NCBI GenBank assembly: GCA_015256945.1
Contig: JABZLB010000005.1
Location: forward strand, 45,992-109,991
Direction of reading: 5' to 3'
Length of the DNA: 64,000 nt
Source of the DNA: Prevotellaceae bacterium
GTDB lineage: Bacteria; Bacteroidota; Bacteroidia; Bacteroidales; Bacteroidaceae
In this document: piece after piece, positions 54,044 to 62,522 of the stretch
Numbering within the stretch: the first letter of the stretch is position 1
Layout of the letters: the number at the start of each line of letters is the position of its first letter
The notes under the pieces: generated by a model
The model's database searches: none
What the model was told of the DNA's origin: nothing
What the model saw: only the letters and a program-made list of their open reading frames with translations
Program-made: the position numbers and the translations under genes

Positions 54044-54997
54044 TTATCGCATGCCGTGTTGCGTAAGGTATGTTACCATCTGCGGCGAATAGTCGGTTTG
54101 TAGCACGTTGACACCGGCCTGTACCAGCCATTCCCATGTGTCTTTGAAGTTATTGTCTTTGTAGGCCGTGATGTCATCGTGTCCTCCGTTCAGCGATGCC
54201 CACATAGTATTTACCCATACTCGCGAGCCGTGGTCGGCTATTTTTTGCATGAGTTGCAGCACTTTGGGTGTAACTTTCTCAAAGCAACACTCTACCACCG
54301 GGCACTTTCCCAGGAAGCCGTCAACCGTTTTCTCAGCCCCTTCCCTGTCTAACGACACAACGGGGATATATGCAATTTGTCCGAAAATATTGCCATGATC
54401 GGCAACTACTTTATCGTAAGGCAGCCCCGATTTCATCATGCCCTGTGCGGTTGTATTGGTCTTTTTCAGAATCTCCATAACCTTATCCCAGTAATAATAG
54501 CTCTGATCGATGTTAACCATAACCTTACCACGGCAAAGGTTCATGACCTCTTCGAAGGTGGGTATGCGCTCTTCGGTGAGGTTTCCATCCTTATCTTTCA
54601 GCCGCAATTTTTTGATTTCGGCTAGCGTATAGTCGCTAACCTTTCCCTTTCCATTGGTAGTTCGGTCAACGGTTTGGTCGTGCATGATAACCAAAAAGCC
54701 GTCTTTTGTAAGCTTGTTGTCAACTTCTACAATGTCAACGCCGTTGTCAATGCAGCTCTGTATGGCTGCCAACGAGTTCTCCGGAGCCGCATGCCAGTCG
54801 GCCCTGTGGGCAGCAACGAGGACCCTTTTCGACGACGGGTTCCAGAAATGAAACAATATTTCTGTAACCGGAACAGAAGCATTTGTACAATATTTCGTTG
54901 TTTTTGTACAGGGTTGATTGCGTTTTTCGGCATTTGCAGGAACGCATAGTGAAAGCATAAATGCCAGTAATACGGCAGAAAATAAACTTTTTCTCAT
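54044..54997 (-). CDS. Exported glycerophosphodiester phosphodiesterase
   Basis: 317 residues from 54997, chosen because MRKSLFSAVLLAFMLSLCVPANA is an export signal. It hydrolyses glycerophosphodiesters to glycerol 3-phosphate and an alcohol. The TIM-barrel GDPD motif is AAHRADWHAAPENS (His64, Arg65, Glu73), with metal ligands Glu91 and Asp93 in IVEVDNKLTKDG and His106 in IMHDQTVDRTTNG. Periplasmic or secreted. Own promoter at 55091. Confidence 0.94.
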   Translation of the reverse strand: MRKSLFSAVLLAFMLSLCVPANAEKRNQPCTKTTKYCTNASVPVTEILFHFWNPSSKRVLVAAHRADWHAAPENSLAAIQSCIDNGVDIVEVDNKLTKDGFLVIMHDQTVDRTTNGKGKVSDYTLAEIKKLRLKDKDGNLTEERIPTFEEVMNLCRGKVMVNIDQSYYYWDKVMEILKKTNTTAQGMMKSGLPYDKVVADHGNIFGQIAYIPVVSLDREGAEKTVDGFLGKCPVVECCFEKVTPKVLQLMQKIADHGSRVWVNTMWASLNGGHDDITAYKDNNFKDTWEWLVQAGVNVLQTDYSPQMVTYLTQHGMR

Positions 54998-55090
54998 TGT
55001 TTGTAGATTTAGTTTTTTATGGTTTTGAATGATAATTGTAAACAAAAAAGGTGATAGTTATGTCAACCTGATGAGGTATATTGACAGCGA

Positions 55091-55098
55091 CAAAGTTA
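55091..55098 (-). promoter_or_regulatory. -7 box of the glycerophosphodiesterase gene
   Basis: Reads TAACTTTG on the minus strand, exact match, 94 bases before the start. Confidence 0.5.
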
Positions 55099-55119
55099 CC
55101 AAATAGTTTCGAAAATATA

Positions 55120-55127
55120 TATATTTG
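55120..55127 (+). promoter_or_regulatory. Possible -7 box of the 55.3-60.1 kb gene cluster
   Basis: TATATTTG, exact TAnnTTTG match on the plus strand, 161 bases before the first gene of the cluster. The region is AT-rich, so a chance match is possible. Confidence 0.4.
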
Positions 55128-55287
55128 TATCCGATAATTGAGAAAACCAGGAATAAGAAAATTAAAATCAAAAAAAGATAGTAACAATATTGCTTAAGAG
55201 GTATGTAATTATTACCTTCGCATTTAAACATTGTTATCATTTTATTTCAAAGAGAAAGAACGCAGTTTAGCCTGAACAGTATTGTGT

Positions 55288-56034
55288 ATGAAACAGCGAA
55301 TTAATTTCCATTTCCTAACAAAGAATGGCAGATGGCTATGGATAATATACGTATTACAAGCCATAGGTGCTCCGGTTCTTGGTGCAGGACTGTATTATTT
55401 ATTGTGTCCTGTTGTCGACTATTTTAAAGGAAACCGTGCGGCTATCGCCTATGTTGACACGTATGTACAGGATTGGGACAGCATAACCGTGAAGTTTTCA
55501 GACAACCTTTGGGATGGTTTCGATGTGGCAGAATTTCATACTCGTTCGAAGGCTATTAACTGGGGAGAGAAAAAAAAGCCTTTAATTGATGTTACTTGCT
55601 ATACATATTATATACCCCATTACAAAAGATACATGGAGCTGATATGGGTTGAAGGTATTGATGCTGTGAAAGGATTGAACAATCGTTACTATGATGCTGC
55701 CCGTGTTCAACAGAATTTAATGCGCGGGAATATGGTGATTTCGGCTTATGTTAACCGCATACAGTGGAGAGATAAATCGTATGGAAGCAAAGCTAAACCG
55801 GTGCCGGTGTTCCTACATCGCATCATATCGGGCGATGATATTGAGCGTAGAAACGCAGAAACATGGAAACAAGATCGCTTGCATCCCGATGGACAGTTCT
55901 TACAACACTATCTGCCTCCTGCTGCCGTTAAGCGCATGAGGACAACGCCTGATTCAATAAACAAGAAGTATGCAGGCTATTATCTTCGGTATATGTTGCC
56001 TGAAGATGAGTTTGAAAGACTTTATGAGAAGTAG
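55288..56034 (+). CDS. Single-pass membrane protein, function unknown (cluster gene 1)
   Basis: 248 residues from the ATG at 55288. An N-terminal basic stretch and one membrane helix (about 17-40, WLWIIYVLQAIGAPVLGAGL) put the rest (Tyr- and Trp-rich, for example WGEKKKPLIDVTCYTYYIPH) in the periplasm. No catalytic motif or known family was recognised. First of five same-strand genes of unknown or loosely known type; 65 bases to the next. Confidence 0.75.
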   Translation: MKQRINFHFLTKNGRWLWIIYVLQAIGAPVLGAGLYYLLCPVVDYFKGNRAAIAYVDTYVQDWDSITVKFSDNLWDGFDVAEFHTRSKAINWGEKKKPLIDVTCYTYYIPHYKRYMELIWVEGIDAVKGLNNRYYDAARVQQNLMRGNMVISAYVNRIQWRDKSYGSKAKPVPVFLHRIISGDDIERRNAETWKQDRLHPDGQFLQHYLPPAAVKRMRTTPDSINKKYAGYYLRYMLPEDEFERLYEK

Positions 56035-56099
56035 CGTTATCAATAGTAATCCAGCTTATTTATAACAGCATTCTTGCAAAATAAAAATATATTTAGACA

Positions 56100-57323
56100 A
56101 TGAAACAACTTGGATATGCACTCCTGATAGTGCTTTTTACGCTGTTTGTATGTGGTTGTAATGATAAGAAACCTAAGCAACTACCCGTAGAAAAGGCAAC
56201 CGTTGATAAAGATTTACTGCATATTTACGACAAAGATATTCGGCAATATTTCATCGATTGCGACGAAGTGGGACTGGATGAAGTATGTGCAATGGGTGTG
56301 AAAAAGCAGGTAAAATATACCGATATTGCCGTCGAGCTTATCTATGAAGCCTTACGAAGAATGGGCTTTACGCCGGTTAGCAATGAGGATGCCCGTAAAG
56401 CCATAATGAAATACTATAATATTGACATTACGAAAAGCAATAAATTTCTGGTAAAATATGATATAAGGCGATATGTTTTTAAGGATGGAGACGCTGCCGA
56501 AAGGAAAGAACAAATATGGTCAATGGACCAAGACCCCGGGTATTTATCACCATCTTTCTGGTTCAAATGGATTTATGTTCCCAACTATAATTACCTTTTC
56601 CCTCATCCAACTATAAGTGATGTCGTCGACATTAAGGGCATGGGGTATGACGAAGACTTCAATATTGAGAAAGCAAAAAAGGGTAAAATATATTACGATT
56701 TGTCGTATAAGCCCCTTTATTATGAAAATATGTTTATATTTCATGACGATAAAGAGGCTTTCAAATGGCTGACAAAGAACGATAAAGACTTCCTTTTGAA
56801 GTTACTTGGAAACTATGGTTACGACAAGAATGACGTGATAAACAAGATAGCTATCGACTCAATTAATACTAAAGAAGAGCATCTTTATAAAGCGTATGGC
56901 GATGTTTTTGCATCACATAACGCTGCAGGGAAGTTGCAAATACATCGTAACCTTCTGAAGTTTATGGTGAATCATGCCGGCAAAAACAGTGATTACTTCT
57001 ATAAAATAAGGTCATATCTCAATCGTATTTTTGACTTAGAGGGAACGCCTCGCTTCACCAACTTTACCAAAGAAGAGCGTTATGAGATTGGTGCTGTTGT
57101 AGGATATTATTACGGTTTAATGTATAACAGCCAGTCACCACGCGAATTTAATGAGGAGGCTTTGGAATATCAGGTACACGAAAATCCCGAATTTGTATCG
57201 TTTGTTAAACAGCATCAGTATTTCGGCATTAAAGATTTGCCCCGCGTTATGAAGGAAGCCTACGACCGATATGAAGACCATTTAGAGATATTTCTGCACC
57301 ACGAGGGTGAAGAAGGCTATTAA
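56100..57323 (+). CDS. Lipoprotein of unknown function (cluster gene 2)
   Basis: 407 residues. Signal with lipid-anchor Cys20 (FVCGC). The mature protein is charged and Tyr-rich with no recognised domain. It shares sparse but ordered identities with the lipoprotein two genes on (58193-59404): GKNSD followed by a helix with D-x-EG, and a C-terminal H-x-(Y/F)FGI, suggesting old duplication. The last residues are acidic and His-rich (EIFLHHEGEEGY). Confidence 0.75.
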   Translation: MKQLGYALLIVLFTLFVCGCNDKKPKQLPVEKATVDKDLLHIYDKDIRQYFIDCDEVGLDEVCAMGVKKQVKYTDIAVELIYEALRRMGFTPVSNEDARKAIMKYYNIDITKSNKFLVKYDIRRYVFKDGDAAERKEQIWSMDQDPGYLSPSFWFKWIYVPNYNYLFPHPTISDVVDIKGMGYDEDFNIEKAKKGKIYYDLSYKPLYYENMFIFHDDKEAFKWLTKNDKDFLLKLLGNYGYDKNDVINKIAIDSINTKEEHLYKAYGDVFASHNAAGKLQIHRNLLKFMVNHAGKNSDYFYKIRSYLNRIFDLEGTPRFTNFTKEERYEIGAVVGYYYGLMYNSQSPREFNEEALEYQVHENPEFVSFVKQHQYFGIKDLPRVMKEAYDRYEDHLEIFLHHEGEEGY

Positions 57324-57409
57324 ATAATAGTGGCTTAAGGGTGTAAACGATTATTTGAATCAGCACAAGCCGTGTATGAATCATCAATATTGTAAATGTA
57401 AAATAAACC

Positions 57410-58096
57410 ATGAAGAAAATAGTTTCTTTTCTTTTGTTCTTCCATTTTTGCTGCTGTGTCGTGCAAAGCGCAACGCCAAAGAACTATTATGCTTTAGCCA
57501 TTGCAGCGATAAAAGCAAATAACGTGCCCGCTCTTGAGGCGAATATGAAGCATATTCACCATGTCGACTCGTTGATTTACAAAGATTCTGATTATTCCTA
57601 TTCACTGTTGGGCTATGCCTGCCTCTACAAAAACATGTCGGCTGTAAGGAAACTTGTTGATGCAAAAGCTGACATAAGCTGTGCCTTTTCAGATGAAATT
57701 TACATCTATGATGCCCTTTATTTAGCAATAGATAGTGGCGATTTAAGCATGGTTCAGTATTTTATTTCCTTAGGTTCAAATGTTAATCAGCCGTACAATG
57801 AGGATGGATTGTGCCCCCTTATGGTAAGCGTTATTGATAATAATGTGCCTGTTGCCGAGCTTCTTTTGAAGCATGGGGCCCACGCAAACGGCGTAGGCAA
57901 TCTCGGAGGAGACCATACTTTCTATCCTTTAATGACGGCTATTGAGAACCGTAATAAGGCAATGGTCCGGCTTCTTTTGAAGTATGGTGCCAGTAAAAGG
58001 GTGAAGGATGAGAGCGGTGACACCCCGCTTTCTCTGGCTTATCGTTTGAAAGCAACAGATATTATAGCCTTGTTGAAGCGCGGAAAGGGGAAATAA
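57410..58096 (+). CDS. Exported ankyrin-repeat protein (cluster gene 3)
   Basis: 228 residues. Export signal (MKKIVSFLLFFHFCCCVVQS) followed by about five ankyrin repeats from residue 60 to the end, e.g. NVPVAELLLKHGAHANGVGN and KAMVRLLLKYGASKRVKDES. Ankyrin repeats bind proteins. Exported bacterial ankyrin proteins are sometimes inhibitors or immunity factors, but nothing here shows that role directly. 86 bases follow the preceding lipoprotein gene. Confidence 0.88.
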   Translation: MKKIVSFLLFFHFCCCVVQSATPKNYYALAIAAIKANNVPALEANMKHIHHVDSLIYKDSDYSYSLLGYACLYKNMSAVRKLVDAKADISCAFSDEIYIYDALYLAIDSGDLSMVQYFISLGSNVNQPYNEDGLCPLMVSVIDNNVPVAELLLKHGAHANGVGNLGGDHTFYPLMTAIENRNKAMVRLLLKYGASKRVKDESGDTPLSLAYRLKATDIIALLKRGKGK

Positions 58097-58192
58097 TGCT
58101 GTGAAAAACGCGGCAATTATCTGTTAAACAGGTTGTTGATGATGAAAGATAATGTAATATTGTTTGAATCAGAACATAAAAATCATATTCCA

Positions 58193-59404
58193 ATGAAGAA
58201 GTTTTCGTTGTTATTTTTAATGCTTACGGCGGCTCTATTCCTTTGCCAGTGCAGCGACAAGCCAAAGGATAAGCGCAGCGTTGACGGTGTACAGGCTTCT
58301 ACATTAAGCCCGGACGACAGCGTTATTACGATGAGTCAGCTTGCCGAAATAGGAATTGACAGCGCGCTTTTACGCAAGCATCTCAAGCTCCAGACGCGCG
58401 CATGGTATGGAGGTGACTTCAGAGACGACCAGTCAATACCCCGTTATGAGCCAACGAAAACCGACTTTTTGCTGACGCTTCCCTTTGTAGAGCGTTACCT
58501 TTACCTGCACGGTTTCAGACAACCATCACGTGAACTGTTCGCAAAAACGATTAAAAGGGTATTCGGCCACACGCTCCTGATGGATTCAAAACGCAAGTAT
58601 GTAAATCTGGCCGGCGTACAATCGTTCGACTTTGCCAGTGGTTTTATTGCGGTAAAAGACCGCCGTTTTGTCACGTATAGCTGGCTTTTGCGCGACCTGA
58701 TAGAGGTAAAGGGCAATAAAATAACGTTTAAAAACACCGCGTTAAAGCAAATATTGTGGCTCAATCAGTTTGTTTTCTATAACGATTTAAAGGCTCTGAA
58801 GGCGTTGGAAACCTTCAAATATGAAGGCGATGACGACGATTTGGGCGACTATTATGACAGCAAAAGAATGCTGGACGACCTTATAAACGACTACGATTAT
58901 TACGCCAGCCCGCAGCTTAACCAGTGGCTTTTTAATCAGGAAAAGGAATATCCAACAAATTTTTTCAACCGTATCTTCCAGCGAGATGACAAGAAACGCT
59001 TTGTGGCTCATCCTGAATTGATTGAAACTATCGAAAGAAACATAACGGGTAAGAACAGCGATCTCTATAACGTTAACCTTGCCTTGTTCATCGATTATGT
59101 CATATCAGACAGGGAAGGAGCAAATATTTACCATTTCAATACTGAAGAAAAGGCCCGTATTCTTTGCTATATCGCCAAATCAGAATATAAGATGCGCGAT
59201 AAATTTGCATACTATATTCAGAAAGGTATGTGGCCGAGGGTGTCCGAAACATACCGTATTATGTCCAACTATCCAAAGGTTTACCAGTGTGCCCGCGCCC
59301 ATAAGTTTTTCGGAATATGCAGTGCTGCCGTCATGGATAACATGGATTGGGAAGGTCGTGGCGTCAATCCGCACGATGATACCTATAATGAAGACAATAA
59401 CTAA
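58193..59404 (+). CDS. Lipoprotein of unknown function (cluster gene 4)
   Basis: 403 residues from 58193, the start that gives a proper lipoprotein signal (LFLCQC, Cys20); a 20-residue upstream extension does not. Highly charged and aromatic, no recognised domain. Weakly related to cluster gene 2 (shared GKNSD, D-x-EG and FFGI positions). The C-terminus is acidic (GVNPHDDTYNEDNN). A 38-codon reading frame begins two bases after its stop. Confidence 0.75.
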   Translation: MKKFSLLFLMLTAALFLCQCSDKPKDKRSVDGVQASTLSPDDSVITMSQLAEIGIDSALLRKHLKLQTRAWYGGDFRDDQSIPRYEPTKTDFLLTLPFVERYLYLHGFRQPSRELFAKTIKRVFGHTLLMDSKRKYVNLAGVQSFDFASGFIAVKDRRFVTYSWLLRDLIEVKGNKITFKNTALKQILWLNQFVFYNDLKALKALETFKYEGDDDDLGDYYDSKRMLDDLINDYDYYASPQLNQWLFNQEKEYPTNFFNRIFQRDDKKRFVAHPELIETIERNITGKNSDLYNVNLALFIDYVISDREGANIYHFNTEEKARILCYIAKSEYKMRDKFAYYIQKGMWPRVSETYRIMSNYPKVYQCARAHKFFGICSAAVMDNMDWEGRGVNPHDDTYNEDNN

Positions 59405-59405
59405 T

Positions 59406-59522
59406 ATGGATAATTGTTGGTGGAATATTGAATCATTGTTGTGTAAGAATGAGGTAAATAACCAGCCTTATCGTTATGGCGAGGCATCTTTTGTTCATAA
59501 AACACAGTTAGTTCGTGCTTAA
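59406..59522 (+). CDS. Possible 38-codon small gene
   Basis: An ATG at 59406, one base past the preceding stop codon and a T, opens a frame of 38 codons (MDNCWWNIESLLC ... TQLVRA) ending at 59522, 23 bases before the next gene. It has no signal or known family. It could be a translated small protein coupled to the lipoprotein gene, a gene remnant, or chance. Confidence 0.3.
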   Translation: MDNCWWNIESLLCKNEVNNQPYRYGEASFVHKTQLVRA

Positions 59523-59545
59523 ATAATAGCTTAAAATCATCAACT

Positions 59546-60112
59546 ATGGAACAACTTATAAAAGAAATTCATTCTACTTTTTCACACAACAGACTGTTTA
59601 TGCCCTTGTTTAAGGGTATTAACACGGCTGATATGAGTTCGCCTCGAAGTTTACAATATTTGATGTATGCTGCCTATGGTTTTTATTTTACAGGCAATAA
59701 TATGATGACTAATAACGTATTATTGCATCTTGTTAAAGAGAAGTTTGATAATAATTACGACCATTTTACATGGGTAGAAGGAGGTTTACTTCTGCTTATT
59801 TACCTGAAAGGCGACAACGACGACATATTAAAATGCCGTATTATTTCGACGTTGGACGATAGCAACGAGGAGGCCATCGTTAAGTTACGACATAAGGTTT
59901 TCAATAGGAGAGCAGCAGGAATGATGTTGCAGAATTACGCAAAAAAGGTATCGTTTGAACCTGAAAGTTTTAGTTTGCTTGCCGCTATCCCGTATTTTAT
60001 TGAGCTTTTGTTTGTGAAAACTTTTCATGATGCTACATTTACTGACGAAGAATTAAACGATAGGATAGCCGTCGCAGAGCAACAAATTAGAGCTATAATC
60101 CAGTCGAAATAA
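59546..60112 (+). CDS. Cytoplasmic helical protein, function unknown (cluster gene 5)
   Basis: 188 residues with no signal peptide. Mainly helical, with repeat-like helices (SLQYLMYAAYGFYFTGNNM, then KCRIISTLDDSNEEAIVKL) that recall a TPR-like solenoid. No family was recognised with confidence. It is the only cluster member expected to stay in the cytoplasm. The cluster ends here, before a 687-base gap that holds repeat copy 6. Confidence 0.7.
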   Translation: MEQLIKEIHSTFSHNRLFMPLFKGINTADMSSPRSLQYLMYAAYGFYFTGNNMMTNNVLLHLVKEKFDNNYDHFTWVEGGLLLLIYLKGDNDDILKCRIISTLDDSNEEAIVKLRHKVFNRRAAGMMLQNYAKKVSFEPESFSLLAAIPYFIELLFVKTFHDATFTDEELNDRIAVAEQQIRAIIQSK

Positions 60113-60430
60113 TTGGCGTTATTCCTATTTTAGCTCATAATTTTAGAGCAATAGCTTTGCCATTTGTCTTTATTCACTAAATGTTTGTGAATGTAGCAAG
60201 ATTAAAATTATATTTTGTAGCACAATTATAATTAAGGTGTTGGTTTATTAATTATGCGCAAGTTCCATGTTAATAGGTACTTACGATGTTAATATAACAT
60301 ACTTCTCTTACTTTATTTCCGCTATAAAACGGTAATTATCGGTGTACCTTTAATCTTATTTTGTGGTTGAATTATTGTGGTATGTAATAAGCTTTCTTCC
60401 TGTTTGCTGTGATAAATATGGGCTTTTGCT

Positions 60431-60540
60431 TGTTGTTCGACGGCCGTCAGCAGCGTTTACGACGGCCGTCGAACAATGGGTGTCACGGTCGCCAAACAAC
60501 GTGTATGACGGCCGTCGTACGACGAGCATTACAGTGTAAT
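60431..60540. repeat. Dispersed palindromic element, copy 6
   Basis: In the convergent gap after the 55-60 kb cluster. The first hairpin (60436-60474) is strong: TTCGACGGCCGTC pairs with GACGGCCGTCGAA around CAGCGTTTAC. GACGGCCGTC occurs at 60439-60448, 60461-60470 and 60507-60516. The second part is a shortened arm (GGTGTCACGGTCGCCAAACA) plus a third arm (GTATGACGGCCGTCGTAC), then the tail ACGAGCATTACAGTGTAATTG. Nothing else was recognised in the gap 60113-60799, which is otherwise AT-rich. Confidence 0.85.
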
Positions 60541-60799
60541 TGCAGCTCTGTTAAGTAACAATTGTATTAAGGAAACAGCGTAAACAATAATGAAGATGCG
60601 CGTTAAACCGATGGGCTTTGAAAGCAGTAGGGGTAGCTTTAACAGGTTAACGACAATTACTTTGCGGTGTCCAGTAATCGTCTTTTTCGTGTCAATTCAT
60701 ACACATGGTAATACTGTTTTACAACAAAATAGTTGTAGAACGCCATATCAAACACCGTAGATGAAATGCTAAAAAATAATTAAGGTGGTGTAAAACAGC

Positions 60800-61330
60800 C
60801 TACTCGTCTTCGCTCTTTAATATAACAGACGTAACGCCTATGTTGAAAACGCTACCGTTTTCAAGGTTTCTTTTTTCGCGTGCAGGCAATCGTTCGCCAT
60901 TGACAAAGGTTCCATGGTTCGAGGGTCCGTCGCTAAGCACGAACCGAAGCTGCCCTTTTTTATTGCGGCTAACGTTGATCATGCAGTGCAATAAGTCCAT
61001 GTTGAGGTCACCTGTCTCAATAGGAGTAGTGATGTTATTGCCCTTCATGTAGCGACCTATGGTGTTATTGCCCATTTGCAAAGGCAATACTTGTTTATAA
61101 CAATAATCGTTTTCGATGACAACAATAGCGCCGCACCCCTTGTCAGAAGCCTGTGCTTCGGCCTCAGGATCTTCATCATCCTGACGCGGTTTAAGCTTTG
61201 TTTCGCCCATTCTAATGCCAAATTGCTTGCTGCATACGGGGCATTGAAAAATAAGAGACGACCCTGAGCGATACTTAGTTTCGTCAAAAGTAATGTAGTA
61301 ATCGCACTTAGGGCAACGTACTCTTTTCAT
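60800..61330 (-). CDS. Zinc-ribbon and FHA-domain protein
   Basis: 176 residues. Residues 1-40 form a zinc ribbon with two Cys-x-x-Cys pairs (Cys6/Cys9 and Cys30/Cys33); an acidic linker follows; residues about 85-176 form an FHA domain (NTIGRYMKG, LLHCMINVSRNKKG, SDGPSNHGTFVNGERL). FHA domains bind phosphothreonine peptides, yet no Ser/Thr kinase is nearby. It starts 12 bases after the stop of the HU/SPOR gene and is co-transcribed with it. Confidence 0.9.
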   Translation of the reverse strand: MKRVRCPKCDYYITFDETKYRSGSSLIFQCPVCSKQFGIRMGETKLKPRQDDEDPEAEAQASDKGCGAIVVIENDYCYKQVLPLQMGNNTIGRYMKGNNITTPIETGDLNMDLLHCMINVSRNKKGQLRFVLSDGPSNHGTFVNGERLPAREKRNLENGSVFNIGVTSVILKSEDE

Positions 61331-61342
61331 AAAAGACGGATG

Positions 61343-62389
61343 TTATTTTAAGCGAGTAATCCAACAACTGTTGAATTCGTCAATCTTGTTCAGCCTGTTG
61401 AGAACCTTCTGAGCCTCCTGACGCGTAGCGTAAAGCCCATAGACAATCTTGGTTCTGCCTGCATGGGTATAGACATTTGCCTGATCGTAGCCCCTCTTAT
61501 TGAGGTCGGCCGTATAGCTTTGTGCATTTTTGCGCGATACACGACTGGCTATTACAATAGTATAACCGGTTGTCTCGGGGTGAGAAGCAGTATCAGCAGG
61601 TGCTTGCTTTTGGACGCTGTTGGTTGGAGTTGATGTTTGCCGGGTATTATTGAATGCAGCTTTTGCCAGAGCTTTTACGCTGTGCTGCCCGGTGGTTGCC
61701 TCTCGTGGCATGACACGATTAAGCAAGCGGGTATCAATGCCGCTCCTTATTTGCTGATTGTTTGACAATGGTGAGGGGATGAGCAAAAAGGCCAGAACAG
61801 CAATACATGCAGCGGCAATATTTCGCCATAACGCTGCGAAACGGGCTGAATGGTTTTCAGAAGCATCTGCCATATTCTCGCTGTCGGCTAGGTTTTCAGC
61901 AGGTTTCGCGGGCTGGATAGCTGGCGAAGGCTTACTCTCAACAAATGAATTGTCGGTAGTTCTCAGCTTGCAAAGCGGTTGAATATCAACCGGAGAAAGA
62001 CCGTAAAGCTCGGGCGTGAGGATACCTGCCGGGCAGGGGGTAAACTCATAATGCCCGTCTTTGTTCAGATTGATGACGCCAAGGTCGCGAAATTCGTATT
62101 GTCCGTCAATATCAATACGTTGCCGAAGTTCACGCACTTCGTCCTCAATGCGGCGCATTGCGTCCGGATAGCTTATGTCATAAGCCTCAACATACGACTG
62201 GGCAAGGAGAGAATCGTTAAGGGTTAATTTTTGATTGAAACCTATTGTACGCATGGGCGGAAGAATGCTTCCGTCGGTTTCGTCTCTTCTTGCGTCAACA
62301 TGATGCGCCATAAAACCACCATATCCTGGAACAATAACGCAGTCGTTGTTCAGAAGAAGAATCTCAATGTGTCTGTCCATTTCAATCAT
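61343..62389 (-). CDS. HU-CCDC81-like and SPOR-domain membrane protein
   Basis: 348 residues (a start at 62380 would shorten it by three). Residues 1-140 are the two HU-like lobes of the Bacteroidetes HU-CCDC81 type (HIEILLLNNDCVIVPGYGGF, then YEFRDLGVINLNKDGHYEF); about residue 190-207 is a membrane helix (IAAACIAVLAFLLIP); the C-terminal 75 residues form a SPOR domain (TIVIASRVSRKNAQSYTADL), which binds denuded peptidoglycan at the division site. This arrangement links a DNA-binding-like cytoplasmic head to the septal wall. Confidence 0.88.
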   Translation of the reverse strand: MIEMDRHIEILLLNNDCVIVPGYGGFMAHHVDARRDETDGSILPPMRTIGFNQKLTLNDSLLAQSYVEAYDISYPDAMRRIEDEVRELRQRIDIDGQYEFRDLGVINLNKDGHYEFTPCPAGILTPELYGLSPVDIQPLCKLRTTDNSFVESKPSPAIQPAKPAENLADSENMADASENHSARFAALWRNIAAACIAVLAFLLIPSPLSNNQQIRSGIDTRLLNRVMPREATTGQHSVKALAKAAFNNTRQTSTPTNSVQKQAPADTASHPETTGYTIVIASRVSRKNAQSYTADLNKRGYDQANVYTHAGRTKIVYGLYATRQEAQKVLNRLNKIDEFNSCWITRLK

Positions 62390-62396
62390 TGCTGTG

Positions 62397-62404
62397 CAAA
62401 AATA
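62397..62404 (-). promoter_or_regulatory. -7 box of the HU/SPOR-FHA operon
   Basis: Reads TATTTTTG on the minus strand (TAnnTTTG), eight bases from the start at 62389 or 17 from 62380, favouring the latter. Confidence 0.45.
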
Positions 62405-62497
62405 GGCAAAAAGGGCAAATCATCCAACAAAAATATATATAATTTTATGAAATCGAAAATAAAAAGTTGCGATGTCGTTATTCTCATATTTGTTTAT

Positions 62498-62505
62498 TAA
62501 CTTTG
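62498..62505 (+). promoter_or_regulatory. -7 box of rfbC
   Basis: TAACTTTG, an exact match, 18 bases before the start at 62523. It rules out the longer frame that begins at 62472. Confidence 0.55.
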
Positions 62506-62522
62506 GGGCAAAATTTAGTGAT

